Assembly (NCBI GenBank): GCA_002779995.1
Contig: PEWX01000092.1
Span: 1-64,000 of the forward strand
Direction of reading: 5' to 3'
DNA length: 64,000 nt
DNA from: Piscirickettsiaceae bacterium CG07_land_8_20_14_0_80_44_28
GTDB taxonomy: Bacteria > Pseudomonadota > Gammaproteobacteria > Thiomicrospirales > Thiomicrospiraceae
The position numbers and the translations under genes were made by a program. The stretch's first letter is position 1. Every line of letters starts with the position of its first letter. Shown in pieces: positions 48,288 to 58,200 of the stretch. Under the pieces are notes generated by a model. That model was not told the origin of the DNA. It worked only from the letters and a program-made list of their open reading frames with translations, and did no database searches.

Positions 48288-48766
48288 TCAGCTTCTTTTG
48301 CTCCTTTGAGAATTTGAATGATTTTAAATTGATTGACCCATTTTAAAAATCGCTGACGGTAGCTTTTAACCAACACCCAAAAGATGACAAAAGCCGGCAC
48401 ACTGAGTCCATAAGCAACCAATACGCTGCCCATGACCAAGGTATTGTTAAAGTTTATCCAACGCCAAAAGGCTTGGTTATACCATTCGGTCAACAAAGGC
48501 TGTAAGGATTCCATTTGTAATATCCAAAGCCCGGCTTGGTGGAATAACGGATCTAACAAATAAGACAGCCCACTAAAGAATAGCGTGGCAACAATTAATG
48601 CTGAGAGGTTAATTCTTAATAACAAAACCAACATTAAGGTAAAGAGATTGTGAGCGAAAAACAAGGGTGTCAATCCCAAAATCATGCCCAATACAAATGA
48701 CAGTGCGATTTGACCCGGATGCTGATTGGCATTCAACGCTTTAAACAGTCTGACTAACAATGACAC
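48263..48766 (-). CDS. TIGR03546-like (DUF2062-type) membrane protein
   Basis: HPGQIALSFVLGMILGLTPLF...TM segments; overlaps the next gene by 25 bp. Confidence 0.7.
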   Translation of the reverse strand: MSLLVRLFKALNANQHPGQIALSFVLGMILGLTPLFFAHNLFTLMLVLLLRINLSALIVATLFFSGLSYLLDPLFHQAGLWILQMESLQPLLTEWYNQAFWRWINFNNTLVMGSVLVAYGLSVPAFVIFWVLVKSYRQRFLKWVNQFKIIQILKGAKEAEWLSGIVK

Positions 48767-48831
48767 TGATTTTCCCTTACTTTTTAAGAACCTCTCCCCG
48801 AGAGGAGCGATTTTAAGACCTAAGGAACGCC

Positions 48832-51186
48832 CTAAGTCATTTCCTGTGGATCGACATCAATTGACCATCTGACTTTTTTGGCAAGTGGATGCTGATACAA
48901 CCACCCTTCCACTTCAGCCAACCATTGATGCAGTTCACTTCTTTTACGTCCCTGTAATAAAAGTTGATACCGAAAGCGGCCTTGTCGCTTTAACATTGGT
49001 GCACTGACCGGTCCCAAAACCGCTAATCGACTCGATTCTGTCACACTCAATGCTCGCCTTTCGGCTGAAGATTCCGATGTCAAGGATCTGTTTTCGTTAT
49101 CAAATTCGGGCAACAGTATCGCCATTTTAGCAAAATTTAATGCCTGTTTTATTTCATTTAAAAACAACCAACCTAATTGTCCATCCAGGGCTTCCGCCCG
49201 CAACAATATTTGATACTGAAAAGGCGGCAAATCGGCCTGCTGCCTTTCGGCCAAAGCGTGTTGCGCAAAGGCCGGATAACCTGACTCAACTAACACTTTA
49301 AGCAACAGATGTTCAGGATGATGCGTTTGAATCACCACTTCACCGGCAGATAGACCTCGACCTGATCGCCCCGCGACTTGAATAACCAATTGTGCCATAC
49401 GTTCGGCAGCGCGAAAGTCACAACTGAACAAACCTTGATCGATATCAAGCATCGCCACCAATGTCACCTTGGGAAAGTGATGTCCTTTAGCCAACATTTG
49501 CGTTCCGATTAAGATATCCGCCTCGCCATGACTTGCTTGCTCAGTCAGCGCTTGCATCTGCCCTTTTAAACGCGTGGTATCCCGATCGATGCGTAAAAAA
49601 GACGCTTGCGGGAAATGTGTCTGCACCCAACGCTGTAATTGCTCGGTGCCAACCCCCAGATGTTCAAAGTCAGCAGAACCGCAATCAGGGCACCTTCTCG
49701 GTGCCGCCTGCTGAGCCCCACAATGATGACACCGCAACGCATTAATCTGTTGGTGATAGGTCATATTAGCATCACAACTGGAGCAAACGGCTTGCCAGCC
49801 ACACTGATGACACATTAACACCGGCGCATAACCGCGTCGGTTTAAAAATAATAGCACTTGATTCCCCTGAGCTAAATGTGCGCTGATTTTTTGTTGCAAC
49901 GCTTCGCTAACCCCTGCTTGAACCCTTTGACCACGAACATCCAGCAACTGAATCGTCGGCATTTGAGCCGTACCGGCACGCTCTAATAACCTCAAATGCT
50001 GATAACGCCCTGCCAAGGCATTATGCAAGGTTTCAATGGACGGGGTTGCCGACCCGAGCACCACCGGCACTTGATGCAAGTGCGCGCGTCTGACCAAACA
50101 ATCGCGCGCAGAATAACGAAACCCCTCTTGTTGCTTAAAAGATAAGTCATGTTCTTCATCTAAAATACACAGGCCTAAATCGGCAAAAGGGGTAAACAGT
50201 GCTGAACGCGTTCCCAATAAAACCGACACTTCATGGTGTTTGACCGCAGACCAGGCACAATGCCTTTCTTTATCATTTAACCCCGAATGCATCACCGCAA
50301 CCGGCGTCTGCAAAAAGGCTTCAAAACGGCGAACCGTTTGCGGTGTAAGTCCAATTTCCGGCACCAATACTAAGGCTTGCCGGCCTTTTGCGATCACCGC
50401 CTGAATAATCTCCAAATACACTTCAGTCTTGCCACTACCGGTCACCCCTTCCAATAAAAAAGCGCCAAAACCCCTGCTGGCCAAAACCGCATCCACCGCC
50501 GCTTGCTGTGGCGGATGCAAAATATGACCAGGCCTGGGTAATTTTTCGCGTGCCGAAAAGGCAGTTACACAAGGCATTTCGGTTTCAGATACCCAATTCT
50601 TTTCTTGCAACCGCTTTAACGGTAACCGCCAGTTTCCCGGAAAAAATTGCTTCAAAAAGTGCGCGCCCACCGGGGCCGTTTGCGCTTGCAAGAGCGCCCA
50701 AAGCTTTCGTTGTTGCGGGGCATTTGCTACCAGCTGTTTTTCCGCTAAAAGACCCGATGCGGACAATTGCCAAGCAGCAACCCCCTTTACTTTAAGGGGT
50801 TCTCCGCCACGTAGCCTTTTCGGCAATGCCGTCTGAACCACCTGGCCAATCGGCTCGTGATAATAATGACTCGCCCAACGTAGAAATTGCATGTCTTTAT
50901 CTGAAAAAACAGCGTCTGCATCGATAACGGCTTCCAGCGGTTTAATCTTTTCAACCGCCAAATCAGAGTGATCGGAGATATCCATCACCAACCCGACCAA
51001 CACCTTACGTCGAAAAGGCACCCACACTCGCCCCCCAACCACAGGCAGCTCTCCTGTCTCCAAGGTGTCGGGAATCACATAATCCAAAGGCGCCAAAAAC
51101 GGCCCCGGCACTGCAACCTTTACAAACCTCATCTGCGTTTTATTTAAACCTCTTTTGACAATATAGCGCACCTCAATCAACGTCAT
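48832..51186 (-). CDS. priA: Primosomal protein N' (PriA helicase)
   Basis: LLEGVTGSGKTEVYLE, DEEHD, zinc-binding CHQCGW/CSSC/CHHCG/CPDCG. Confidence 0.96.
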   Translation of the reverse strand: MTLIEVRYIVKRGLNKTQMRFVKVAVPGPFLAPLDYVIPDTLETGELPVVGGRVWVPFRRKVLVGLVMDISDHSDLAVEKIKPLEAVIDADAVFSDKDMQFLRWASHYYHEPIGQVVQTALPKRLRGGEPLKVKGVAAWQLSASGLLAEKQLVANAPQQRKLWALLQAQTAPVGAHFLKQFFPGNWRLPLKRLQEKNWVSETEMPCVTAFSAREKLPRPGHILHPPQQAAVDAVLASRGFGAFLLEGVTGSGKTEVYLEIIQAVIAKGRQALVLVPEIGLTPQTVRRFEAFLQTPVAVMHSGLNDKERHCAWSAVKHHEVSVLLGTRSALFTPFADLGLCILDEEHDLSFKQQEGFRYSARDCLVRRAHLHQVPVVLGSATPSIETLHNALAGRYQHLRLLERAGTAQMPTIQLLDVRGQRVQAGVSEALQQKISAHLAQGNQVLLFLNRRGYAPVLMCHQCGWQAVCSSCDANMTYHQQINALRCHHCGAQQAAPRRCPDCGSADFEHLGVGTEQLQRWVQTHFPQASFLRIDRDTTRLKGQMQALTEQASHGEADILIGTQMLAKGHHFPKVTLVAMLDIDQGLFSCDFRAAERMAQLVIQVAGRSGRGLSAGEVVIQTHHPEHLLLKVLVESGYPAFAQHALAERQQADLPPFQYQILLRAEALDGQLGWLFLNEIKQALNFAKMAILLPEFDNENRSLTSESSAERRALSVTESSRLAVLGPVSAPMLKRQGRFRYQLLLQGRKRSELHQWLAEVEGWLYQHPLAKKVRWSIDVDPQEMT
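50528..50537. repeat. CCAGGCCTGG palindrome copy 9 (inside priA)
   Basis: AAAATATGACCAGGCCTGGGTAATTTTT; reads AGG CCT GGT (RPG). Confidence 0.95.
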
Positions 51187-51385
51187 TGTATCGTGAAATC
51201 ATTTTCACCGCGTCTATTGCCCCCTTTTTAAGGCGACAAAAAATTTTCAAAAAAAGTGTCTACTCTTAATATTTTGTTAAGGTTTAAGCTTTAAACTACT
51301 CAGGCAAAGTCTGCCAATGGAGGCAAAATCTGCACTAGACAAATAATAACAACTTCACCACTTATAACCGATAGGAGATTTATCT

Positions 51386-51967
51386 ATGGACAAGACTAAG
51401 GAGGCTTTTTACCCGCTGGTTCACCGCCTGCTACATTGGGGGTTTGCCTTTGGCATGTTACTGATTTTATTAACGGTGCTGTTACGACTTGGCTGGATGG
51501 AAAAACATCACATGGCGCAAATACTGATGGATGCCCCTCAGCTCGCCAACGCGCAATTGAGTGAATCCGATGCCGTAAAAATTGCCAAGTCCATTCGCAA
51601 CGTCATGTTCGATTGGCATTTATATGCCGGCTACTTTTTAACCGTGTTATTAGTCCTTCGCTTTGCCCATATGAAAGCCAATGGCCTTTATTACAAAAGC
51701 CCTTTTGACCCCACCGCGACGGCCAAGGAAAAAATCAAAGCCATTGCTTATCTCGGGCTTTATGGCTTTGTTGCGTTATCGCTTATCAGCGGGTTATTGA
51801 TGGTCTATGGCCCTGCCGACTGGAAACACAGTATTGAAGAATTCCACCAATTGGCATTATGGTATTTAGTGCCGTTTTTAATCTTACACTTTGCTGCCAT
51901 TATCAAAGCAGAAGCCGGAGAAGAACCCGGAATCATTACCCGAATGATCGGTGGCCGCAAGCCATAA
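51386..51967 (+). CDS. Cytochrome b561-type membrane cytochrome
   Basis: 4 TM helices with conserved His (RLLHWGFAFG, WHLYAGYFLTVLL, HQLALWYLVPFLILHFAAI). Confidence 0.85.
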   Translation: MDKTKEAFYPLVHRLLHWGFAFGMLLILLTVLLRLGWMEKHHMAQILMDAPQLANAQLSESDAVKIAKSIRNVMFDWHLYAGYFLTVLLVLRFAHMKANGLYYKSPFDPTATAKEKIKAIAYLGLYGFVALSLISGLLMVYGPADWKHSIEEFHQLALWYLVPFLILHFAAIIKAEAGEEPGIITRMIGGRKP

Positions 51968-51980
51968 TCCCCCCGTCTTT

Positions 51981-52014
51981 ATCAAAAAATGGCCAGGCCT
52001 GGTCATTTTTTGAT
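51981..52014. repeat. CCAGGCCTGG palindrome copy 10, 34-bp near-perfect palindrome (3' of cytochrome b561)
   Basis: ATCAAAAAATGGCCAGGCCTGGTCATTTTTTGAT, one mismatched pair; core at 51993-52002. Confidence 0.96.
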
Positions 52015-52118
52015 TAAAATGACTCCTCAAATCGACCTGAAAATCGACTTTACCTTTTAGTCAGCGCACCCTTAATTGCGTCATTTATATCATTTTTGAA
52101 CTTTCAAAAGGAACGGCT

Positions 52119-53321
52119 ATGTCTTATTTAAAAAACTTTCCCAATGCCGAAGGGTATTTCGGAGATTTTGGTGGCGCTTTTTTACCGCCAGAGCTTGAAC
52201 CCCATTTCGCAGAAATCAATCAAGCTTACTTAACCTTAGGACGCTCTGCCGACTTTTTGAATGAACTCAACTATATTCGCAAACATTACCAAGGTCGCCC
52301 GACCCCTATTTACTATGCCCATAATCTCAGCCGAGATGTCGGCGCCCATATTTATTTAAAACGTGAAGACCTGAATCATTCCGGCGCACACAAACTTAAT
52401 CATTGTATGGCCGAAGCGCTATTGGCGAAACACATGGGCAAGACCAAATTAATTGCCGAAACCGGCGCCGGACAACACGGCGTGGCGCTGGCCACCGCAG
52501 CCGCCTATTTTGGGATGGCCTGTGAAATTCACATGGGCGAAATCGACATTGCCAAAGAAGCCCCGAACGTGACCCGCATGAAATTACTGGGGGCCACAGT
52601 CGTGCCGGTTTCATTTGGGGGTCGCAGCTTAAAAGAAGCGGTGGATTCGGCATTTCAATCTTATGTGCCACAAGCGGATACTGCTTTATTTGCCATTGGT
52701 TCAGTCGTTGGCCCGCATCCATTCCCAATGATGGTGCGTAATTTTCAATCGGTGGTTGGGCATGAAGCTCGCCAACAGTATTTAGAAATGGTGGGCGAAC
52801 TGCCGGATCAAGTCGGTGCCTGTGTTGGTGGCGGCTCCAATGCAATGGGGCTATTTTCTGGTTTTATCGAAGATCAAACCGTCACCTTAAACGGGGTTGA
52901 ACCGCTGGGCAAAGGCACCAAACCGGGCGAACATTCAGCCACCATGACTTACGGAAAACCCGGCATGATTCATGGATTTAAATGCTTACTGCTCTCTGAT
53001 GACGAAGGCAATCCGGCAGCGGTTCATTCAATCGCTTCTGGCTTGGATTATCCCGGTGTCGGGCCAGAACATTCTCACCTAAAAACCGCCGGAAAAGTGC
53101 AATATCATGGCGTTACTGACGCTGAAACCCTGGATGCTTTTTATAAACTATCACGCCGAGAAGGGATTATCCCTGCATTAGAAAGTGCCCATGCGGTGGC
53201 TTGGGCCATGAAGCACGGCCAGCAAAACCCGGGCACAACGATGCTCATTAACCTATCAGGACGCGGTGATAAAGACATTGACTATATCGCTGAAACCTTT
53301 GGCTTTGCAGAAGACCGCTAA
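52119..53321 (+). CDS. trpB: Tryptophan synthase beta chain (divergent, no adjacent trpA)
   Basis: [56 protein letters not shown]. Confidence 0.9.
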   Translation: MSYLKNFPNAEGYFGDFGGAFLPPELEPHFAEINQAYLTLGRSADFLNELNYIRKHYQGRPTPIYYAHNLSRDVGAHIYLKREDLNHSGAHKLNHCMAEALLAKHMGKTKLIAETGAGQHGVALATAAAYFGMACEIHMGEIDIAKEAPNVTRMKLLGATVVPVSFGGRSLKEAVDSAFQSYVPQADTALFAIGSVVGPHPFPMMVRNFQSVVGHEARQQYLEMVGELPDQVGACVGGGSNAMGLFSGFIEDQTVTLNGVEPLGKGTKPGEHSATMTYGKPGMIHGFKCLLLSDDEGNPAAVHSIASGLDYPGVGPEHSHLKTAGKVQYHGVTDAETLDAFYKLSRREGIIPALESAHAVAWAMKHGQQNPGTTMLINLSGRGDKDIDYIAETFGFAEDR

Positions 53322-53332
53322 TCGCGCTGACC

Positions 53333-54133
53333 ATGCTCATTGCCATTACCGAGACTGCCCTGCCTGAACGCGCTCACGCTCTAGCCACAAAGTTAGGGCT
53401 GCCGCTGACTAAAGAACTGGACGCCCCGCCACTAATGCAACTGGGTTGGTGGCAAGACCCCAAACAGCCTTGCACAACCGATGGTTCTGCCGACTATAAG
53501 TTGGCCCTTTTCTCAAATATGTCAGGCCCGGTTTTTATTGACTTTATTCAAGGCAAAAAAAACCATCGTCGTCAATTCGGCGGCGGCAAGGGGCAACCCC
53601 TGGCACGCGCGGTACTCGCACAACAACAACCGCACATCATCGATGCCACCGCCGGCATGGGCGGAGATGGCTTTGTGTTTGCCGGCTTAGGCTGTCAAGT
53701 CACTTTAATAGAACGCTCACCGATTATTGCTGCCTTGCTCGCAGATGCCATTGAACGCACCCAACACCCCGACACCCCGAAAGACATTCGTGCCATTATG
53801 GAACGCATGACCCTAATCGAAGCAGATGCCGCAGACTATTTATCGCAAGGCGCCGTTCACTGCGACGTAGTTTACTGCGACCCTATGTATCCCGAAAAAA
53901 AGAAAACAGCTGCCGCCCCCAAAGAGATGCAGGCGCTACAACAATTGGTCGGCTCAGACCAAGACAGTCAGACCCTACTGGCCGCTGCCCTTCAAGTCGC
54001 ACAAAAACGGGTGGTGGTCAAACGCCCTAAAAAAGCCCAACCTTTAATCGGCCCAACGCCCAATGCGCAGATTTCAAGTCCCAATACCCGCTATGATCTT
54101 TACACGACCCTGTTAGCCTCCGTATCAAACTAA
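53333..54133 (+). CDS. rsmJ: 16S rRNA (guanine(1516)-N(2))-methyltransferase RsmJ-like
   Basis: IDATAGMGGDGFVFAGLGCQVTLIERSPIIAALLADA; VVYCDPMYP. Confidence 0.88.
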   Translation: MLIAITETALPERAHALATKLGLPLTKELDAPPLMQLGWWQDPKQPCTTDGSADYKLALFSNMSGPVFIDFIQGKKNHRRQFGGGKGQPLARAVLAQQQPHIIDATAGMGGDGFVFAGLGCQVTLIERSPIIAALLADAIERTQHPDTPKDIRAIMERMTLIEADAADYLSQGAVHCDVVYCDPMYPEKKKTAAAPKEMQALQQLVGSDQDSQTLLAAALQVAQKRVVVKRPKKAQPLIGPTPNAQISSPNTRYDLYTTLLASVSN

Positions 54134-54254
54134 CACAGGTGACATTTATAACGAACCCCAAAAAAATTTAGCGCTAAACTTAATGGGATAATTTCAAGCC
54201 AAATTCTGGCTATGATATGATTAGCAAACCCTTTAAAAAATATGGATAAATTTC

Positions 54255-55250
54255 ATGACACTATCTCGAAGACAATTTATCAGTCGTTCTTTTGGAACCT
54301 GCTTTTTGTCTGGTTTAGCAATGTTCGGATTAAGCGGTTGCAGCGAGCCAAATCTTGTTCGAATAGGTTCTCACCCCTGGCTAGGCTATGAGTTTCTGCA
54401 CCTAGGCCATCGTTTAGGTCAATTACCCAAACACATTCACTTTACCGAATATCGTTCCGCCAGTGAAATTCTATCGGCTCTGTCAAAAAAAGAAATTGAT
54501 GTTGCAACACTCAGTTTGGATGAGGTATTGATTGCTCGCGCCAGAGGCATCCCTATGACGGTCATTATGATTTTTGACATTTCTGCCGGTGCGGATATGG
54601 TGTTAGCGCCCCATCACACCAAAAAATTAACAGAACTGGCCGGGATGCGAATTGGCTATGAAGCAACGGCGCACGGGCAACTCATCTTGCATAAATTACT
54701 GGAAGCGGCGCATTTAACGCTTGATGACATTTCCGCCGTGGCGGTGGCGCCCTACCAACAATATGACGCCTGGAAAAGCGATCAGATTGATATCGCGATT
54801 TCTTATGAACCCTATGCGCATCCATTCTTAGCAGAAGGCTTTAAGGTGATTTTTGACAGCCGCCAACTGCCAAACATGAACTATGATGTGCTTGCGGTAA
54901 CAACCGACAAGCTATCAACACTGAGCAATTCCTTAACAGATTTAACCACAACCCACTTTAAGATGTTAAAATCGTTCCAATCTAATCCCAGTGACATGTT
55001 GTATGAAATGACCAATACCATCCACAACCGATTCCCGATTGACGTTATGAAAAGCGGACTCAGAGGCATCGCATTGCCCACTTTAGAAAGAAATCATGCC
55101 ATTTTATCCGACCGAGAGACCTTAAAAACCATTGTAAAAGGATTAATGCCCTATACCGGGGTTTCGGCAGATCAGCTTCCGCGTGACCTAGATCAACTGT
55201 TTACAAACCAATTTCTACCCAAAAATAGCCCCAATGCTGCATATTATTAA
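54255..55250 (+). CDS. ABC-type NitT/TauT-family substrate-binding lipoprotein, Tat-type signal
   Basis: SRRQFISRSFGTCFLSGLAMFGLSGC (twin-arginine plus lipobox), GSHPWLGYEFLHLGHRLGQL. Confidence 0.82.
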   Translation: MTLSRRQFISRSFGTCFLSGLAMFGLSGCSEPNLVRIGSHPWLGYEFLHLGHRLGQLPKHIHFTEYRSASEILSALSKKEIDVATLSLDEVLIARARGIPMTVIMIFDISAGADMVLAPHHTKKLTELAGMRIGYEATAHGQLILHKLLEAAHLTLDDISAVAVAPYQQYDAWKSDQIDIAISYEPYAHPFLAEGFKVIFDSRQLPNMNYDVLAVTTDKLSTLSNSLTDLTTTHFKMLKSFQSNPSDMLYEMTNTIHNRFPIDVMKSGLRGIALPTLERNHAILSDRETLKTIVKGLMPYTGVSADQLPRDLDQLFTNQFLPKNSPNAAYY

Positions 55251-58200
55251 CCCTCTTTTGATCATCCGACTCCGTTTTCTGATCCTCTTCAGTTTACTGT
55301 GCTTTGGCAATGCACAAGCGGATCATGCAAAAACCTCATTAAATCTGGCTGTTTTCGCACATTCCAATACTGAAACCACTTTAGCGCGTTATCAACCGCT
55401 AGCGGATTACTTGAGCGAAAATTTGCCAAATCACACGATTAAACTCTATGCAATGGGTGATTCCGCTCTCAGAACCGTTGTTCAGCATAACCAAATTGAT
55501 TTGGTTCTGGCCAACCCATCCCTCTATCAAATCATTCGCCATGAAAATGCCTTAAACAATGCAATTGCCACCATGCAAACCGCTTATCAAGGAAAAAGGT
55601 TAAATAGCTTTGGCGGGGTTATTTTCAGCTTGGCAACCAGAGAGGATATTCAAACCCTAAACGACTTGGCGAAACAAACCATTGCCATCCCCTCTTTTCG
55701 AAGCTCAGGTGCCTTTAGCATGCCGATGGCAGAAATTGCCAAACACACGGAACTGCGACAAACAGACTTAAACTTCCTCACGATTCACGATAATGAACGG
55801 GTGATTAAAGCGGTATTATCGAAAAAAGCAGATGTCGGCTTTGTCCGCACTGGTATCCTTGAACAATGGATTAAAGAAGGTAAATTGTCGGGTTCTGAAA
55901 TCAAAATCATTCACGCCCGCAACCTGTTTAACTATCCTTTTAAGCTATCAACAACACTTTATCCGGAATGGCCTTTTGTGGTACTCAGTCATATTGATGA
56001 AGCCACCACCAAGCAAGTTGCATTAGCGCTATACAATTTACCCGCGGATCATCCCGCCGCTATCGCTGCGCAGATCGCCGGGTTTATTCCACCGTTGGAC
56101 TATTTACCCTACGAAAAAATTTTACGCGACCTTCAGATTGAACCCTATCATATCCCCCCCCAATTCAGCCTGAAACAATTTTGGCAGCAATACACCGCCG
56201 ATATTCTTTTGATCGGCATCCTCATTATCATCTTGGCCATCAGCTTACTCAGAGCCCTTTACTTGCATCAACGCTTATCCAACTCCATGCAGCTTGTGCA
56301 ACGGCATGAAAAGGTACTGAGTGAAAAAGCCGCTTTAGACGAAATTTTACTGGCCTTGCCGCTGCAAGCGTCGAAACTGGATGAAGAAGCTTTTATTCAA
56401 AACGCGCTGGATGAAATTGAATCCCATATCACCAGTCAAATCGGTTTTGTTTACCTGGTCAATCATTCTTCGCAGACATTTGAACTCATTACCCATTCAA
56501 GCCAAACCCTTCGTAACCAACGACAACAAAATATCGTTTCGCACTACCGGTTTGCAGATGCCGGTATTGAAAAACAAGTGTTAGAGACCGAAAAACCGAT
56601 CATCATCAATCAGGTTTCGCAAACCCCTAATGAGATTGGCTTATTGAATAAAATGCATCAGTTAAACCGGCTCCTTATCGTACCGGTGATGGGCAAAGAT
56701 CGAGTGGAAATGCTGTTTGCGCTTGCCAATAAACCCTCAGATTATACCCAAGAAAATGTCCATGCACTTCAGCTACTGGCCAATGAAGTTTGGCGACTCA
56801 TTCAGCAACAGCATGCCAATCAAAAAATTATCAAACAACAACATCAATATGAACGCTTGGTGGATGAAATTGGTGAAAACTACTGTCTATACAGCTTAAA
56901 CGCGCAAGGTATCATCACCTATATCAGTGACAGCGCCGTGGGAATTTTTGAAATCCCGGTTGATCAAATATTAAACCAGCCCTGGCATTCGGTCATTCAA
57001 TGCTTGCCGGAAGACCAAGCTACTGTTGAAGCCAATATTCAAAATCTGCTTCAAAAGCGGCAGGTAAAAAACGAATTCAGCTTCCGTTTCAATTCGCCTT
57101 CAGCGAAACGTAAAACCCTGAAACTGATTCAACATGCCACCCTCGACAAAGCCGGTCGACTAATTTCGATTGATGGCCTGATTGAAAATATTACCGAACA
57201 AACTGAAACTGAAAATGAACTGCGCCAAGCTGCCAGCGTGTTTACCCATGCACAAGAAGCCATCTTAATTACCGATCCAAATGGTGTCATTCTGAATGTC
57301 AATCAAGCCTTTGAACAGATTACCGGCTACAAAAAAACCGAAGCGCTCGGCAATACGCCCAAACTGTTGAACTCCGGCAAACAAGACAAAAGTTTTTATG
57401 AAAAAATGTGGCGTCAACTGATTGAAGAGGGCAGGTGGTCTGGAGAAATTTGGAACAAACGAAAAGATGGTCGTATCTACCCGGAGAAACTGACCATTAG
57501 TGCTATCTATAATCAAGACGATACCATCAAAAATTATATTGCCCTCTTTTCGGATATTACCGTTGAAAAAGAACAGCGCAGCCAACTTGAGCTGATTGCA
57601 CACTACGATATGCTCACCGGACTACCCAATCGATTACTGTTTGCAGATCGCCTCAATCAAGCGATTGCCAGCGCCAAGCGGCATGATACCTCCATTGCCG
57701 TGCTGTTTATTGACCTGGATGGCTTTAAAGCCGTTAATGATCAGCACGGCCATCAGGCGGGTGATTACTTGCTGAAAACCATTGCTCAACGCTTTAGGAG
57801 TGCCATCCGTGACGAAGACAGCATCTCGCGCTATGGTGGAGATGAATTTGTGGCAGTGATTCTAAATGCCGACCAACTGAAAACCCTAACGCCCTTATTG
57901 CAGCGATTTTTAGATCACGCCAATCAACCGATTGTCTATAACGACATGACCTTTAGTGTCTCTGCCAGTATTGGTGTGACTTTTTTCCACCCCCATCAAG
58001 ACATGGATGCCGAGCAGGTGATTCGCCAAGCCGACCAAGCCATGTATCAAGCCAAAATGCGCGGCAAAAACCAAACCTATGTATTTGATGCGTCGCAAAC
58101 AGATCAAGCCGCCAGCGCTGAAATCATTGAACTTAAGCAAGCCCTTGCTGAAAATGAACTCAAACTATACTACCAGCCAAAAGTCAACTTAAAAACAGGT

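Noticed and set aside
52396-52845. 149-aa ORF antisense to trpB
   Set aside because: Fully inside a well-supported conserved CDS; low-complexity shadow translation with no recognisable domain
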